Shown here piece after piece: positions 35,293 through 43,599 of a DNA stretch of 64,000 bases. The stretch is taken from assembly GCF_021538895.1 (NCBI RefSeq), contig NZ_JADDRL010000015.1, positions 54,181 to 118,180 of the forward strand. The letters are read 5' to 3'. Under the pieces are notes generated by a model. It saw only the letters and a list, made by a program, of their open reading frames with translations, was not told where the DNA came from and searched no databases. Numbering within the stretch: the first letter of the stretch is position 1; every line of letters begins with the position of its first letter. Origin of the DNA: Streptomyces olivochromogenes. Its GTDB lineage: Bacteria; Actinomycetota; Actinomycetes; Streptomycetales; Streptomycetaceae. A program made the translations under genes and the position numbers.

Positions 35293-36252
35293 CTACGTCC
35301 CGGACACGCTCCAGGTGCGCGCGGCCCACGTCCTCAAGTGCGGTGACTGGGCCACGAGTTCGCGGTGCGCGGCGATGGCCGACTGGAACAGTGCCTCCGC
35401 GAGTTCCTCGGGCACCTCGCCCTTGCGCCAGGCCAGCACATAGCGGCACCACAGCGGCGTACCGACCAGCGGCTTGATCACCACGTGCGGGATGGGCCGC
35501 AGGGTCGGCTGGACCACGGCCACACCCAGCCCGTCGGCGATCATGCTCTGCAACTGCAGCTGGTCACCGAGGAATTCATGGACGGTCACCGGGGTGAAGC
35601 CCGCCGTCTCACAGGCCGCGTAGAAGATGCCGGGCCAGCCCGCGCCGTCGTCCGGTGTCAGGAACCAGGCGTCCTCGGCCAGGTCGGCGAGCGCGATCTG
35701 GGAGCGGTGGCGCAGCCGGTGCGTCGACGGCAGGGCCACGAAGGTCGGCTCGGTGACGATCCCGCGGTGCGTGACGGCGGCCGAGTGCCGCAGCTCCATG
35801 CCCGGGTAGTCGGCGGCGATGCCCGCGTCGAGCGCGCCCTCCTCCAGGAGCTCGACGATCCGCGAGGAGGCGTACACGCTGTTCACCGAGAGCTCGACGT
35901 CGGGCAGCCGGGCCCGGAACCGGGACACCGTGCCGGACAGCACCGGCGAATTGGTCGCCGCCACGCGCAGGGTCCTGCGCGTCGCCGCGGCGCCCGCGGC
36001 CGGCCGGCGGCCGATGGCGTCGGCGCGGGCCAGGACGTCGCGCGCCTGGGCGACGACCTCGGCGCCGTACGGCGTGAGCCGCACCCCCGTCGCACCGCGG
36101 TCGAACAGCGGCTCGCCGAAGTGGCGCTCGATCCGCCGGAGTTGGGTGCTGATCGCGGGTTGGGAGTACCCCAGGTCCGCCGCGGCCCGGCCCACGGTTC
36201 CCGCGTCGGCGATCGCGCACAGCACGCGCAGATGCCGAAGCTCCAGCTCCAT
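35293..36252 (-). CDS. LysR-family transcriptional regulator
   Basis: 319 residues from ATG 36252. N-terminal HTH (MELELRHLRVLCAIADAGTVGRAA, then GYSQPAISTQLRRIERHFGEPLF), followed by the two-lobed effector domain (LRVAATNSPVLSG, DAGIAADYPG, VTEPTFVALPSTHRL, VAVVQPTLRP). It is divergent from a small secreted-peptide gene at 36425, and LysR proteins often control their divergent neighbour. No biosynthetic pathway is adjacent, so the effector is unknown. Confidence 0.94.
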   Translation of the reverse strand: MELELRHLRVLCAIADAGTVGRAAADLGYSQPAISTQLRRIERHFGEPLFDRGATGVRLTPYGAEVVAQARDVLARADAIGRRPAAGAAATRRTLRVAATNSPVLSGTVSRFRARLPDVELSVNSVYASSRIVELLEEGALDAGIAADYPGMELRHSAAVTHRGIVTEPTFVALPSTHRLRHRSQIALADLAEDAWFLTPDDGAGWPGIFYAACETAGFTPVTVHEFLGDQLQLQSMIADGLGVAVVQPTLRPIPHVVIKPLVGTPLWCRYVLAWRKGEVPEELAEALFQSAIAAHRELVAQSPHLRTWAARTWSVSGT

Positions 36253-36424
36253 CCTGCCTCTCCCCATCCTTCGGTCCGTCGGCGACGGGACGCGCTCCGG
36301 CGCACCGTCACCCGTACAAGCATGCGGCCCGCGACCGTGTCCGGGGCACCCCGCACCTCGTTGAACGGACATATCACCCAGCACGACGGGCCGCACGCGA
36401 GGCGCCCGGTGAGGAGAGACCGAC

Positions 36425-36640
36425 GTGACGATGCGCACGAGGCGCGTACCCGCCGCCGTACTGCTGACCGGGGCGGCCCTGGCCGCGACGGCCGCGCCGG
36501 CACTGGCGGCACCGGCCCCGAAGGCGGGGGCGGCCGACCAGCCCGTCGCTCATGTGATCAGCCAGGTGGGCGGCCCGCTCGTCGACTGCGTCGTGAAGAG
36601 CGGGCTCAAGCACTGCGCCCCCATGAAGCTCAATCCCTGA
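36425..36640 (+). CDS. Secreted micropeptide (71 aa) with two cysteines
   Basis: GTG start with GAGGAG eight bases before. The signal peptide of about 29 residues ends at ALAAPAP. The mature peptide of roughly 42 residues has Cys separated by eight residues (DCVVKSGLKHC) near its C-terminus, enough for one disulfide, and no other domain. It lies between the LysR gene, divergent, and gap. Small exported peptides of this form are unassigned. Confidence 0.65.
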   Translation: MTMRTRRVPAAVLLTGAALAATAAPALAAPAPKAGAADQPVAHVISQVGGPLVDCVVKSGLKHCAPMKLNP

Positions 36641-36713
36641 AATTTCCTGGTATTCCGGACACCCACACGACCACAGGACCCCGGTAGGACAACCCGCTGA
36701 AAGGACGAAAACG

Positions 36714-36741
36714 AGGTGGCGCTAGCATATGAGCGCCACCT
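36714..36741. promoter_or_regulatory. 10-bp-arm palindrome enclosing a -10-like hexamer upstream of gap
   Basis: AGGTGGCGCT and AGCGCCACCT are perfect arms around AGCATATG, ending 18 bp before the gap GTG. TAGCAT at its centre fits a -10 element, so the dyad may be a repressor operator; it could also act as an mRNA hairpin near the ribosome site. Confidence 0.55.
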
Positions 36742-36759
36742 AGCTCGAAAGAGATTCCT

Positions 36760-38214
36760 GTGACTGTCAACGACGACTCGTTCACCGACTGGAAGAACCG
36801 CGAAGAGATCGCGGAGTCCATGATTCCGATCATCGGGAAGCTGCACAGGGAGCGGGACGTCACGGTCCTGCTCCACAGCCGCTCCCTGGTGAACAAGTCG
36901 GTGGTCAGCATCCTCAAGACCCACCGGTTCGCCCGGCAGATCGCCGGCGAGGAGCTGACGGTCACCGAGACGCTGCCGTTCCTGCAGGCTCTCACCACGC
37001 TCGACCTCGGTCCGTCGCAGATCGACATCGGCATGCTCGCCGCGACGTACAAGGCCGACGACCGTGGACTCACGGTGGAGGCGTTCACCGCCGAGGCGGT
37101 CGCGGGCGCCACGGGTGCCAACAAGATCGAGCGCGGCGAGGGCCGCGACGTCGTCCTCTACGGCTTCGGCCGCATCGGCCGCCTCGTCGCCCGTCTGCTG
37201 ATCGAGAAGTCCGGCTCCGGCAACGGTCTGCGACTGCGTGCGATCGTCGTGCGGGGCGGTGGCGGCCGGGCCGCCGAGGACCTCGTCAAGCGCGCCTCGC
37301 TGCTGCGCCGCGACTCCATCCACGGCCAGTTCCAGGGCACGATCACGGTCGACGAGGCGAACAGCACGATCGTCGCCAACGGCAACGCGATCAAGGTGAT
37401 CTACGCCAACGACCCGACCGAGGTCGACTACACGGCGTACGGCATCAAGAACGCCATCCTCATCGACAACACCGGCAAGTGGCGCGACCGCGAGGGCCTG
37501 TCGAACCACCTGCGGCCCGGCATCGACAAGGTCGTCCTGACGGCCCCCGGCAAGGGCGACGTCCCCAACATCGTCCACGGCGTCAACCACGACATGATCA
37601 AGCCGGACGAGCAGATCCTGTCCTGCGCCTCCTGCACCACCAACGCGATCGTCCCGCCGCTCAAGGCGATGGACGACGAGTTCGGCGTGCTGCGCGGCCA
37701 CGTGGAGACCGTCCACTCGTTCACCAACGACCAGAACCTGCTGGACAACTACCACAAGGCCGACCGCCGCGGCCGCTCCGCGCCGCTCAACATGGTCATC
37801 ACCGAGACCGGCGCCGCCTCCGCCGTGGCCAAGGCGCTGCCCGACCTCAAGGCGAGGATCACCGGCAGCTCGATCCGCGTCCCGGTGCCGGACGTCTCGA
37901 TCGCGATCCTCAACCTGCAGCTGGCCCGCGAGACCGACCGCGAGGAGGTCCTCGACCACCTCCGCGAGGTGTCCCTGACCTCGCCGCTCAAGCGCCAGAT
38001 CGACTTCACCACCGCCCCCGACGCGGTCTCCAGCGACTTCATCGGCTCGCGCCACGCCTCGATCGTCGACGCCGGCGCCACCAAGGTCGAGGGCGACAAC
38101 GCGATCCTCTACCTCTGGTACGACAACGAGTTCGGCTACTCCTGCCAGGTCGTCCGTGTCGTCCAGCACGTGTCCGGGGTGGAGTACCCGACCTACCCGG
38201 CCACGGCGGTCTGA
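36760..38214 (+). CDS. gap: Glyceraldehyde-3-phosphate dehydrogenase, long form
   Basis: 484 residues, GTG start after AAGAG. About 130 residues precede the classic GAPDH core, as in the long actinomycete/cyanobacterial-type form. The core shows VVLYGFGRIGR for NAD(P) binding, SCASCTTNAI with the catalytic Cys, ITETGAASAVAKALP, SIRVPVPDVSIA and the C-terminal WYDNEFGYSCQVV. It interconverts glyceraldehyde 3-phosphate and 1,3-bisphosphoglycerate in central carbon flow. It is monocistronic, with a palindromic upstream element and a strong downstream hairpin. Confidence 0.97.
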   Translation: MTVNDDSFTDWKNREEIAESMIPIIGKLHRERDVTVLLHSRSLVNKSVVSILKTHRFARQIAGEELTVTETLPFLQALTTLDLGPSQIDIGMLAATYKADDRGLTVEAFTAEAVAGATGANKIERGEGRDVVLYGFGRIGRLVARLLIEKSGSGNGLRLRAIVVRGGGGRAAEDLVKRASLLRRDSIHGQFQGTITVDEANSTIVANGNAIKVIYANDPTEVDYTAYGIKNAILIDNTGKWRDREGLSNHLRPGIDKVVLTAPGKGDVPNIVHGVNHDMIKPDEQILSCASCTTNAIVPPLKAMDDEFGVLRGHVETVHSFTNDQNLLDNYHKADRRGRSAPLNMVITETGAASAVAKALPDLKARITGSSIRVPVPDVSIAILNLQLARETDREEVLDHLREVSLTSPLKRQIDFTTAPDAVSSDFIGSRHASIVDAGATKVEGDNAILYLWYDNEFGYSCQVVRVVQHVSGVEYPTYPATAV

Positions 38215-38311
38215 GCGAGACCGTCCGCGGGCGCAGGCTCCGCTCCGGCTCGCGATGACGCCGGGCCGGAGGAGCGCCCTGACCTGCACCGCGATCGGTG
38301 AAACGCCGGCG

Positions 38312-38353
38312 CACTGAGGGCCGCCACCCACAAACGGGGGGCGGCCCTCAGTG
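38312..38353 (+). terminator. Perfect 14-bp stem terminator after gap
   Basis: CACTGAGGGCCGCC pairs with GGCGGCCCTCAGTG across a 14-base loop. It also lies at the edge of the accessory segment and serves the converging broken gene. Confidence 0.88.
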
Positions 38354-38377
38354 ATCGTTCAGAGGCCGAGGGAGTTC

Positions 38378-38973
38378 TCAGGGGGTTTCGGCGGGAGCCC
38401 GCTCGGCGCTGTCGCGTGGCCCGATCAGGAGCCGCCCGAGCGCCTGGTACGGCCTGACCGCCTCCGGGAAATCACCGTTCAGATTGATCGCTCGGACCAC
38501 GCCGAATCCCGCACGCTCACAGCACTCCTTCACCCACGCGAGCCATACGGCCAGAGCAGCATCCGGGGCGCCACCGTGCGCCCGGATCCGGCCGCGGCGC
38601 ATGCCGCTGAGCGGACGCAACCACCGTACGAGTGCCTGTTCTGCGAGCCGCAGTGGCCAGCGAAAGAAGTCGCCGTGCCAACGGCGCGTCCGTGTTCGTC
38701 GGCTTGGTTGACGCGGCCGGAGACGAACTCGACCTCGCCCCGTTCGTCGGGGCCTGCGATGTGGATGTTGAGCATCGAATGATCTCGGGACTTGCGGGTG
38801 AGGGTGAGTTCGCGTTGGGGGCGGCGTTCCTCGTGTCGCCGGTCTCGTTCGATCCGTGTCAGCGCTTCTGCTGTCTTCGCGGATCGGTGTGCGGCGAGCC
38901 ATGCGCCGATGGTGGCTATCGTGCTGAGACCGGCGGCGCCGAGGGAGGCGTAGTCGCCCCCATCGCTGACCAT
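38378..38973 (-). pseudogene. Frameshifted accessory membrane protein gene
   Basis: The frame from ATG 38973 opens a plausible protein (MVSDGGDYASLGAAGLSTIATIG, then ALTRIERDRRHEERRPQ), a membrane-anchored type common on Streptomyces mobile islands. It loses sense after about residue 96, while the next frame takes over with coding-type codon use (WHGDFFRWPLRL to PRDSAERAPAETP, stop at 38378). The shift is by one base lost or two gained near 38,690 and no slippery site is seen. It is a decayed gene, or two joined remnants; a sequencing error is possible. Confidence 0.6.
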
Positions 38974-39089
38974 GCCGCGAGAGCGTACGAGGGGGCCCGA
39001 CAGGCGCGCCGCCGTGAACGAACCCAAGTCGTTCTCTACGTGTCGAGGTAGGCGATGGCGGAGCCTGCGGCTGCGCTCGACACGCTTGA

Positions 39090-39117
39090 CTCCCGCCGCA
39101 GAGCATCACGGCGGGAG
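39090..39117 (-). terminator. CTCCCGCCG/CGGCGGGAG hairpin
   Basis: Perfect 9-bp stem with a 10-base loop just after the stop of the membrane-protein gene at 39132. Confidence 0.7.
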
Positions 39118-39131
39118 ACGCGTCTACTGGG

Positions 39132-39791
39132 TTACCCCTGTGGCGGCTCGTCGTCGCTGGCGAGTTCGATCCCTCGCTTCTTCGCAAGCCAGACCAGGAG
39201 CCCCCACGTGATGGCAGCGGAGGCTCCGAGCCACGGCAGAGCGACAGTCAGGAGTGCGTGTACACCGTCGTTGGCAATGATGTAGATCGCGTGCGAGCCG
39301 ACTGCGATGCCGGTGACCCATTCTCGGCGCAGCTTTGTACGGAGAGCCCAGTCGATCGGAATCCAAGCCCAGCCGAACCAGTCGCGCAGCCGAAGGCGGA
39401 TCGCCGCCCGCAGGAAGCCGAACGCCAGTTTGCGTCTCTCCAAGGCAGATGGCGCCTCGCCGCGTTCCGGTGTGCCGACGAGGTGGGCGCGCCACTCAGT
39501 CCCCTTGTTGCGGCGCGCTCCGGCGATCCAGACGGCAATTGACGTGGTCCGCTCAGGCATGCGCGCCCGCAAGGCCTCGACCTTGTTGCGCAGCTCATCG
39601 CGCAGGGAGGAGACCGTGGAGTGGAGCTCGTAGAGCGTTTCCTCCAGTTCCTGACGTACCTTCTTGGACCTGAGGAGCCTGCGTCCAGTCTTGGTCATGA
39701 GGAAGCGGAGCAGCACATAGCTGATCAAAGCGCTGGGCATGGAGAGTAAGAACAAGCCGGTCAGCAGCGTGGTGGCGTCGGGGAGGGTCAT
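39132..39791 (-). CDS. Hypothetical membrane protein in PadR operon
   Basis: 219 residues, its ATG overlapping the PadR gene stop by 4 bp. N-terminal membrane helix (LLTGLFLLSMPSALISYVLL), a coiled-coil-like stretch (ELEETLYELHSTVSSLRDELRN), and two further hydrophobic segments at the C-terminal end (AIYIIANDGVHALLTVALPW; AITWGLLVWL). No enzymatic motif. Coupling to a PadR regulator suggests that PadR controls it, as PadR-like regulators often do with the membrane protein beside them. Confidence 0.7.
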   Translation of the reverse strand: MTLPDATTLLTGLFLLSMPSALISYVLLRFLMTKTGRRLLRSKKVRQELEETLYELHSTVSSLRDELRNKVEALRARMPERTTSIAVWIAGARRNKGTEWRAHLVGTPERGEAPSALERRKLAFGFLRAAIRLRLRDWFGWAWIPIDWALRTKLRREWVTGIAVGSHAIYIIANDGVHALLTVALPWLGASAAITWGLLVWLAKKRGIELASDDEPPQG

Positions 39792-40165
39792 GCGGAACCC
39801 CCGAGCGGGCGGAGGCCGAACCGTGACCGCTTTGCTGCACGGGCGGCGAGCGCCGCCGTTGCCTTTTCACGGCCTGTGCCGGTCAGTTCGTAGAAGCGAC
39901 GCGGGGGGCGGCCCGGGTGCGGCTCGGTCTCGTCCCAGCTGCGGACCCAGTTGCGGTCCGCAAGGCGTTCGAGGATCGGGTAGACAGTGCCCGGTCCCAG
40001 GTCGGCGTCGTGACAGATGCTGAATCCCCAGGGCGGCTCACTGGTTGGCGCCTTGAGCAGCACGTTGAGGACGGCAATGGTCGCCGTCGTGAGGCGGGGG
40101 ACATCTGACGGGGATGGGGTACCTCGCGGTGGCCCGTGAGGATCGGAGTTTGAGCGGCTCGTCAT
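39788..40165 (-). CDS. PadR-family transcriptional regulator
   Basis: 125 residues from ATG 40165. PadR winged-helix features: TTATIAVLNVLLKAP, YGFSI-like GFSICHDADLGPGTVYPILERLADRNWV, and PPRRFYELTGTGREKA. The usual C-terminal dimerisation helix is short (about 25 residues), so this is the small PadR type. It is the first gene of a two-gene operon with the membrane protein at 39132 and divergent from a HAD gene. Confidence 0.9.
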   Translation of the reverse strand: MTSRSNSDPHGPPRGTPSPSDVPRLTTATIAVLNVLLKAPTSEPPWGFSICHDADLGPGTVYPILERLADRNWVRSWDETEPHPGRPPRRFYELTGTGREKATAALAARAAKRSRFGLRPLGGSA

Positions 40166-40290
40166 GCTCCCAGAGAAGCATCTATCGAGAACGGAGTAAA
40201 GAGGGTGTCGTGCTCGCACGCGCGGCCGGGTCGAATGCAGAGCGCACCCGCACCCTGAGCAGGGACACTGAGCGCCGTAGGCTCCACAGC

Positions 40291-40932
40291 GTGATTGACA
40301 CCGTTGTGCTCGATGTCGGCGAGACCATCACCCGAGACGACAGGTATTGGGCGTCCTGGGCAGACTGGCTCGGTATCCCCCGCCACACGCTGTCCGCGCT
40401 CGTCGGAGCCGTCGTAGCCCAGGGCCATGACAACGCCGAGGCACTGCGCCTCATCCGTCCAGGCATCGACGTGGGCGCCGAATACCGTGCACGCGCCGAA
40501 GCCGGCCGGGGAGAGGAACTCGACGAGACGGATCTCTATGACGATGTCCGTCCCGCGCTCACCGCGCTCCGCAAGATGGGTGTGCGGGTCCTCGTGGCGG
40601 GCAACCAGACCATCCGCGCCGGCCAGTTGCTGTGCACTCTCGATCTCCCGGCCGACGCCATCGCCACGTCGGAGGAATGGGGAGTGGCCAAGCCGCAGCC
40701 GGAGTTCTTCGAGCGCGTTCTTGAAGCGGCGCAGGCCCCTGCGGACCGGACTCTCTACGTGGGTGACCACCCGGCCAATGACATCTACCCGGCCAAGGCG
40801 GTCGGATTGAAGACCGCCCACATCCGGCGTGGGCCGTGGGGCTACCTGTGGGGCGCCGATCCGCAGGTTGCTGTGGCCGCCGACTGGCGGATCGACAGCC
40901 TCACCGAGTTGATCGCCATCGCGGCACACTGA
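40291..40932 (+). CDS. HAD-family hydrolase
   Basis: 213 residues from GTG 40291 (VIDTVVLDVGETITRDD); the open frame continues upstream but reads as Arg-rich non-coding sequence. HAD motifs: DVGET (first Asp), VLVAGNQTI, KPQPEFF with the conserved Lys, and YVGDHPANDIYPAKAVG. The fourth motif places it in the phosphatase-like HAD group. No strong Shine-Dalgarno is seen and the transcript may be leaderless. It lies just upstream of an XRE regulator on the accessory island. Confidence 0.88.
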   Translation: MIDTVVLDVGETITRDDRYWASWADWLGIPRHTLSALVGAVVAQGHDNAEALRLIRPGIDVGAEYRARAEAGRGEELDETDLYDDVRPALTALRKMGVRVLVAGNQTIRAGQLLCTLDLPADAIATSEEWGVAKPQPEFFERVLEAAQAPADRTLYVGDHPANDIYPAKAVGLKTAHIRRGPWGYLWGADPQVAVAADWRIDSLTELIAIAAH

Positions 40933-40934
40933 TC

Positions 40935-40949
40935 GGCCGCAGAGCGGCC
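40935..40949 (+). terminator. Short GGCCGC/GCGGCC hairpin
   Basis: Six-base stem with a 3-base loop immediately after the HAD stop; weak. Confidence 0.35.
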
Positions 40950-41034
40950 CCACTGGTCATGATGGGGTCTTCTCCGTACACGGCGCGTCTCTGCCCGAGT
41001 ACTGTTCGGAGTGGATGTCCGAACTGGAGCCAGA

Positions 41035-42222
41035 ATGCCCGCACATGACGAGGGTGGAGTAGGCAGGCGGATCGCCTACTACCGAAGCGCCGTACGCCCG
41101 AAGTTGACCCAGAAGGAACTCGCTGACGCTGCCTGCGTCGCGCTGGGGACGATCCGTAAGATCGAGCGTGGAGAACGCGGCGTCACGGATGCCACCCTGG
41201 AATCCATCGCCAACGCCCTGGGCGTCGACGCCGGGCGCCTTCGCAGCGACCGCGGCCCAGCCCATTCCCAGGCACGGGAGGCACTGCCTGCGCTCTCCGC
41301 GGCGATCGCCGCCTACGACGATCCCGAGGACGGGCCAGTTCGCCCTGTCGAGGAGCTGCGGTCGGCGGTGGACGAGGCCGCTCAGTGGCGGCTCGCAGCA
41401 CAGTACATCCGAATCACCCGAAGGCTCCCCGCGCTACTCGCCGAACTCGCACGTGCCTACCACGCCAGCCAGGGCCACGAGCGCAGCGAACTCGCCTCGT
41501 TACTGGTGAGCGCATACCGATCCGCGGACGCGGCTGCCTACAAGCTCGGCGCCCACGACCTGTCTGCCCGTCTGGTCGACCTGATGCGATGGGCCGGCCC
41601 GGACGCCGCCAACCCGTTGCTGACTGCATCGGTCGCCTACGTGCGAACTGAGACGTTCTTTGCCTCCCGCGCCCACGGCGCAGGATTACGCGCCCTCGAA
41701 CACGCCCTCGACGCGGCGCCGGCGCCAGCGGCCCCAGCTGAGTTCGCTTCCCGAGGCGCACTGCACATGCGAGCCGCAGTCATTGCTGGACGCGCCCGGA
41801 ATGCGGCCCGTGCGGACACGCATCTCCGTGAGGCTAGCTCACTTGCCGCACAGGTCCCCGAGGCCATCTACTACGGCACCGCTTTCGGCCCCGACTCCGT
41901 ACGGATTCATGAGGTATCCGTCGCCGTGAGCCTCGGTGATGACCATGTCGGCCAGGCGCTCGACGTCGCCCGGGAGTGGAAACCGCCCGCCAACATCCCC
42001 GCTGAGCGCCGCAGCGGGTTCTACATCGAGCTCGCCCGTGCGCAACTGTGGGCGGGTCTGGCGGACGACGCCTTCGTATCGCTCAAGGTGGCCCGGCGGA
42101 TTGCCCCCCAGCACACTCGTGACCATCCGTGGGTGCGGGAGGACACGTCCACCCTGCGTCGGCTGAAGCGCGCCGACTCTGAAGCGCTGACCAGCTTCGC
42201 CGAGTGGTGCGCCGCTGCCTGA
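41035..42222 (+). CDS. XRE-family regulator with large helical C-terminal domain
   Basis: 395 residues from ATG 41035 (TGGAG six bases before). The HTH lies at about residues 8-62 (IAYYRSAVRPKLTQKELADAA, LGTIRKIERGERGVTDATLE). The remainder is an all-helical, TPR-like array (YIRITRRLPALLAELARAYH, LEHALDAAPAPAA, DTHLREASSLAAQV). Such XRE-helical-repeat regulators are common in Streptomyces beside small-peptide or methyltransferase operons. It probably controls the run of small genes that follows; CCCC/GGGG-type dyads lie before two of these. Confidence 0.88.
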   Translation: MPAHDEGGVGRRIAYYRSAVRPKLTQKELADAACVALGTIRKIERGERGVTDATLESIANALGVDAGRLRSDRGPAHSQAREALPALSAAIAAYDDPEDGPVRPVEELRSAVDEAAQWRLAAQYIRITRRLPALLAELARAYHASQGHERSELASLLVSAYRSADAAAYKLGAHDLSARLVDLMRWAGPDAANPLLTASVAYVRTETFFASRAHGAGLRALEHALDAAPAPAAPAEFASRGALHMRAAVIAGRARNAARADTHLREASSLAAQVPEAIYYGTAFGPDSVRIHEVSVAVSLGDDHVGQALDVAREWKPPANIPAERRSGFYIELARAQLWAGLADDAFVSLKVARRIAPQHTRDHPWVREDTSTLRRLKRADSEALTSFAEWCAAA

Positions 42223-42235
42223 GGACTGCGCCCGC

Positions 42236-42252
42236 TACCCCTGAGTGGGGTA
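42236..42252. promoter_or_regulatory. TACCCC-TGAGT-GGGGTA dyad
   Basis: Perfect six-base arms, 14 bp after the XRE stop and 52 bp before the next small gene; candidate operator for the XRE protein or a short hairpin. Confidence 0.4.
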
Positions 42253-42304
42253 CTTGTGACGCTCCCTCAGCCCCACCATCTGTTTCATGCCTAGGAACCA
42301 GCAG

Positions 42305-42514
42305 ATGGGAACCGGGGTGCCCGACGCACTCCCGCTCGCACCGACGGTCGTTGACTTTCGCGTGAGCACTGCCCGCCTGCACGGCGAGGCGTGCTTCCTC
42401 TGCGGGGCCGTCAACAAGCGCCTGCGCCCCGCAGGGCACGGGGTGGTCCAAGTCCGCACACGCGTGTGGCAGATCCGGACATGTGGCTGCGGCATCACCA
42501 AGGCGGCTGCGTGA
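42305..42514 (+). CDS. Small Cys-containing accessory protein (69 aa)
   Basis: I chose ATG 42305 because AGGAA lies eight bases before; an in-frame ATG at 42287 has none. Four Cys are arranged as CFLCGAV near the middle and CGC near the end, looking like a small zinc-ribbon knuckle. The motif TARLHGEACFLCGAVNK recurs in Streptomyces accessory regions. Function unknown. Confidence 0.75.
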   Translation: MGTGVPDALPLAPTVVDFRVSTARLHGEACFLCGAVNKRLRPAGHGVVQVRTRVWQIRTCGCGITKAAA

Positions 42515-42603
42515 CCGCCACCGGAAACGCACGAAGAGACCCCGGCGGCCGCGCGAACGACCCCGGGAGTGGCCAACGCTCGGACCTGAAAAGGAGCGTC
42601 GAC

Positions 42604-42813
42604 ATGACGAACGGCATCGCCCCGGCCCCGGAACGCCCACCCGGCGCGAAGTTGACGATCCGGGTGTACACGGTCACCCGGGAGGGCGTCGTGTCCGCGC
42701 CGCGCGCCTCGGTCAGCGTGCCCCACGACTACGTGCCGCACCGCGAGGGTATCGGCACCCATCTGCCGCCGTGCGCCTGTCCGCAGCACCGCGAGGTGGG
42801 TGCCCGCCGATGA
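42604..42813 (+). CDS. Small accessory protein with C-terminal CACP motif (69 aa)
   Basis: AAGGAG eight bases before the ATG. Beta-rich text (LTIRVYTVTREG, ASVSVPHDYVPHREG) and a C-terminal PPCACPQHR. It is the same type of short accessory protein often found beside DUF6415 proteins in Streptomyces. Its stop overlaps the ATG of the next gene. Confidence 0.75.
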   Translation: MTNGIAPAPERPPGAKLTIRVYTVTREGVVSAPRASVSVPHDYVPHREGIGTHLPPCACPQHREVGARR

Positions 42814-43304
42814 ATGCCATCACTCCCGAGACGCAGACGGCCCCGTTGGACACCGGCGCGATGCGCGCCGCAGCCGAGCAGTTCATCAGAGCCGGCGACG
42901 TACTGCTGCGCTACGAGGAAGTGCAGCGAGGCAGCGCCGAGTTCAGCCGGAACCTGTGGCAGCTGATCGACCTGATCGGCGGGCTCGCGGCGCGCCGGCC
43001 GGAGGAGACGGTCGCGGCCGTGGCCATGGCCGGCGTCGCCGAGGCGCAGCGCCGCCTCCGCCTGATGGAGCGCGCTGGGCTGGCCGGCGAACACGCGCGC
43101 GTCACGAAGCTCGCCCGCTCCGTCGTTGCCCTGTGCGACCACTACGAGACGTTGGCGAAGATCCTGATGTGTACGGCCTGCGACAAGCCGATCCCGGCAG
43201 CCGAGGAACCCGTGCCCTACGACCTGCCGAGCCCGTCGGGCAACGCCGTCCGCTCCGGCCGGCTCCATGCCGCCTGCGCTCGCCGCGCGAGCCGCAGCCG
43301 CTGA
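42810..43304 (+). CDS. DUF6415-family protein
   Basis: 164 residues, ATG overlapping the previous stop (ATGA). Helical: MRAAAEQFIRAGDVLLRYEEV, LWQLIDLIGGLAARRPEETVAAVAMAGVAEAQRRL, then ARSVVALCDHYETLAKI, the conserved DUF6415 ending. It is annotated in related genomes as natural-product associated without a known activity. The C-terminal extension has a CTACDKP knuckle and a final Cys. It is coupled to the small CACP protein. Confidence 0.75.
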   Translation: MNAITPETQTAPLDTGAMRAAAEQFIRAGDVLLRYEEVQRGSAEFSRNLWQLIDLIGGLAARRPEETVAAVAMAGVAEAQRRLRLMERAGLAGEHARVTKLARSVVALCDHYETLAKILMCTACDKPIPAAEEPVPYDLPSPSGNAVRSGRLHAACARRASRSR

Positions 43305-43425
43305 CCGACAGCGCCGCGCCCCGGTGATCTGGGGCCCCATGGCGACCGCAGGGTGAGGGTCGCACCCATCAAACCCCCGTCCCGTCGAGCGTCCCGGAAG
43401 GACTCCGGCGAGAGAGGTCCCACGC

Positions 43426-43449
43426 CCTTCCCCACTATCAAGGGGAGGG
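43426..43449. promoter_or_regulatory. CCTTCCCC-N8-GGGGAGGG dyad before micropeptide/methyltransferase operon
   Basis: Near-palindrome (7 of 8 pairs) 30 bp upstream of the 39-codon ORF. It shares the CCCC/GGGG arrangement of the dyad at 42236, so both may be sites of the XRE protein. Confidence 0.35.
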
Positions 43450-43479
43450 TAACGATTGCTAGTTCAGGGAGGCCCTCAT

Positions 43480-43599
43480 ATGAAGCAATGCATGATCCGT
43501 ATGTCAGGCGGCGACGGCGGCGACAAGTTGCCGGGCGAGCCGTGGCCGGGCCCGGAGGAACCCCCGTCCCCCGACGGTGGCCCGCGGTTCGCCGGCTGA
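43480..43599 (+). CDS. 39-aa peptide ORF directly upstream of methyltransferase
   Basis: ATG with a strong GGGAGG eight bases before. The peptide begins MKQCMIRMSGGDGGD and ends in a Pro/Gly/Asp/Glu-rich tail (PGEPWPGPEEPPSPDGG). Its stop shares a base with the ATG of the methyltransferase (TGATG), so translation is coupled. It is either a short regulatory leader or a substrate peptide; three Asp residues, two in Asp-Gly, are the kind of site that PCMT-type enzymes methylate. No family is recognised. Confidence 0.65.
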   Translation: MKQCMIRMSGGDGGDKLPGEPWPGPEEPPSPDGGPRFAG

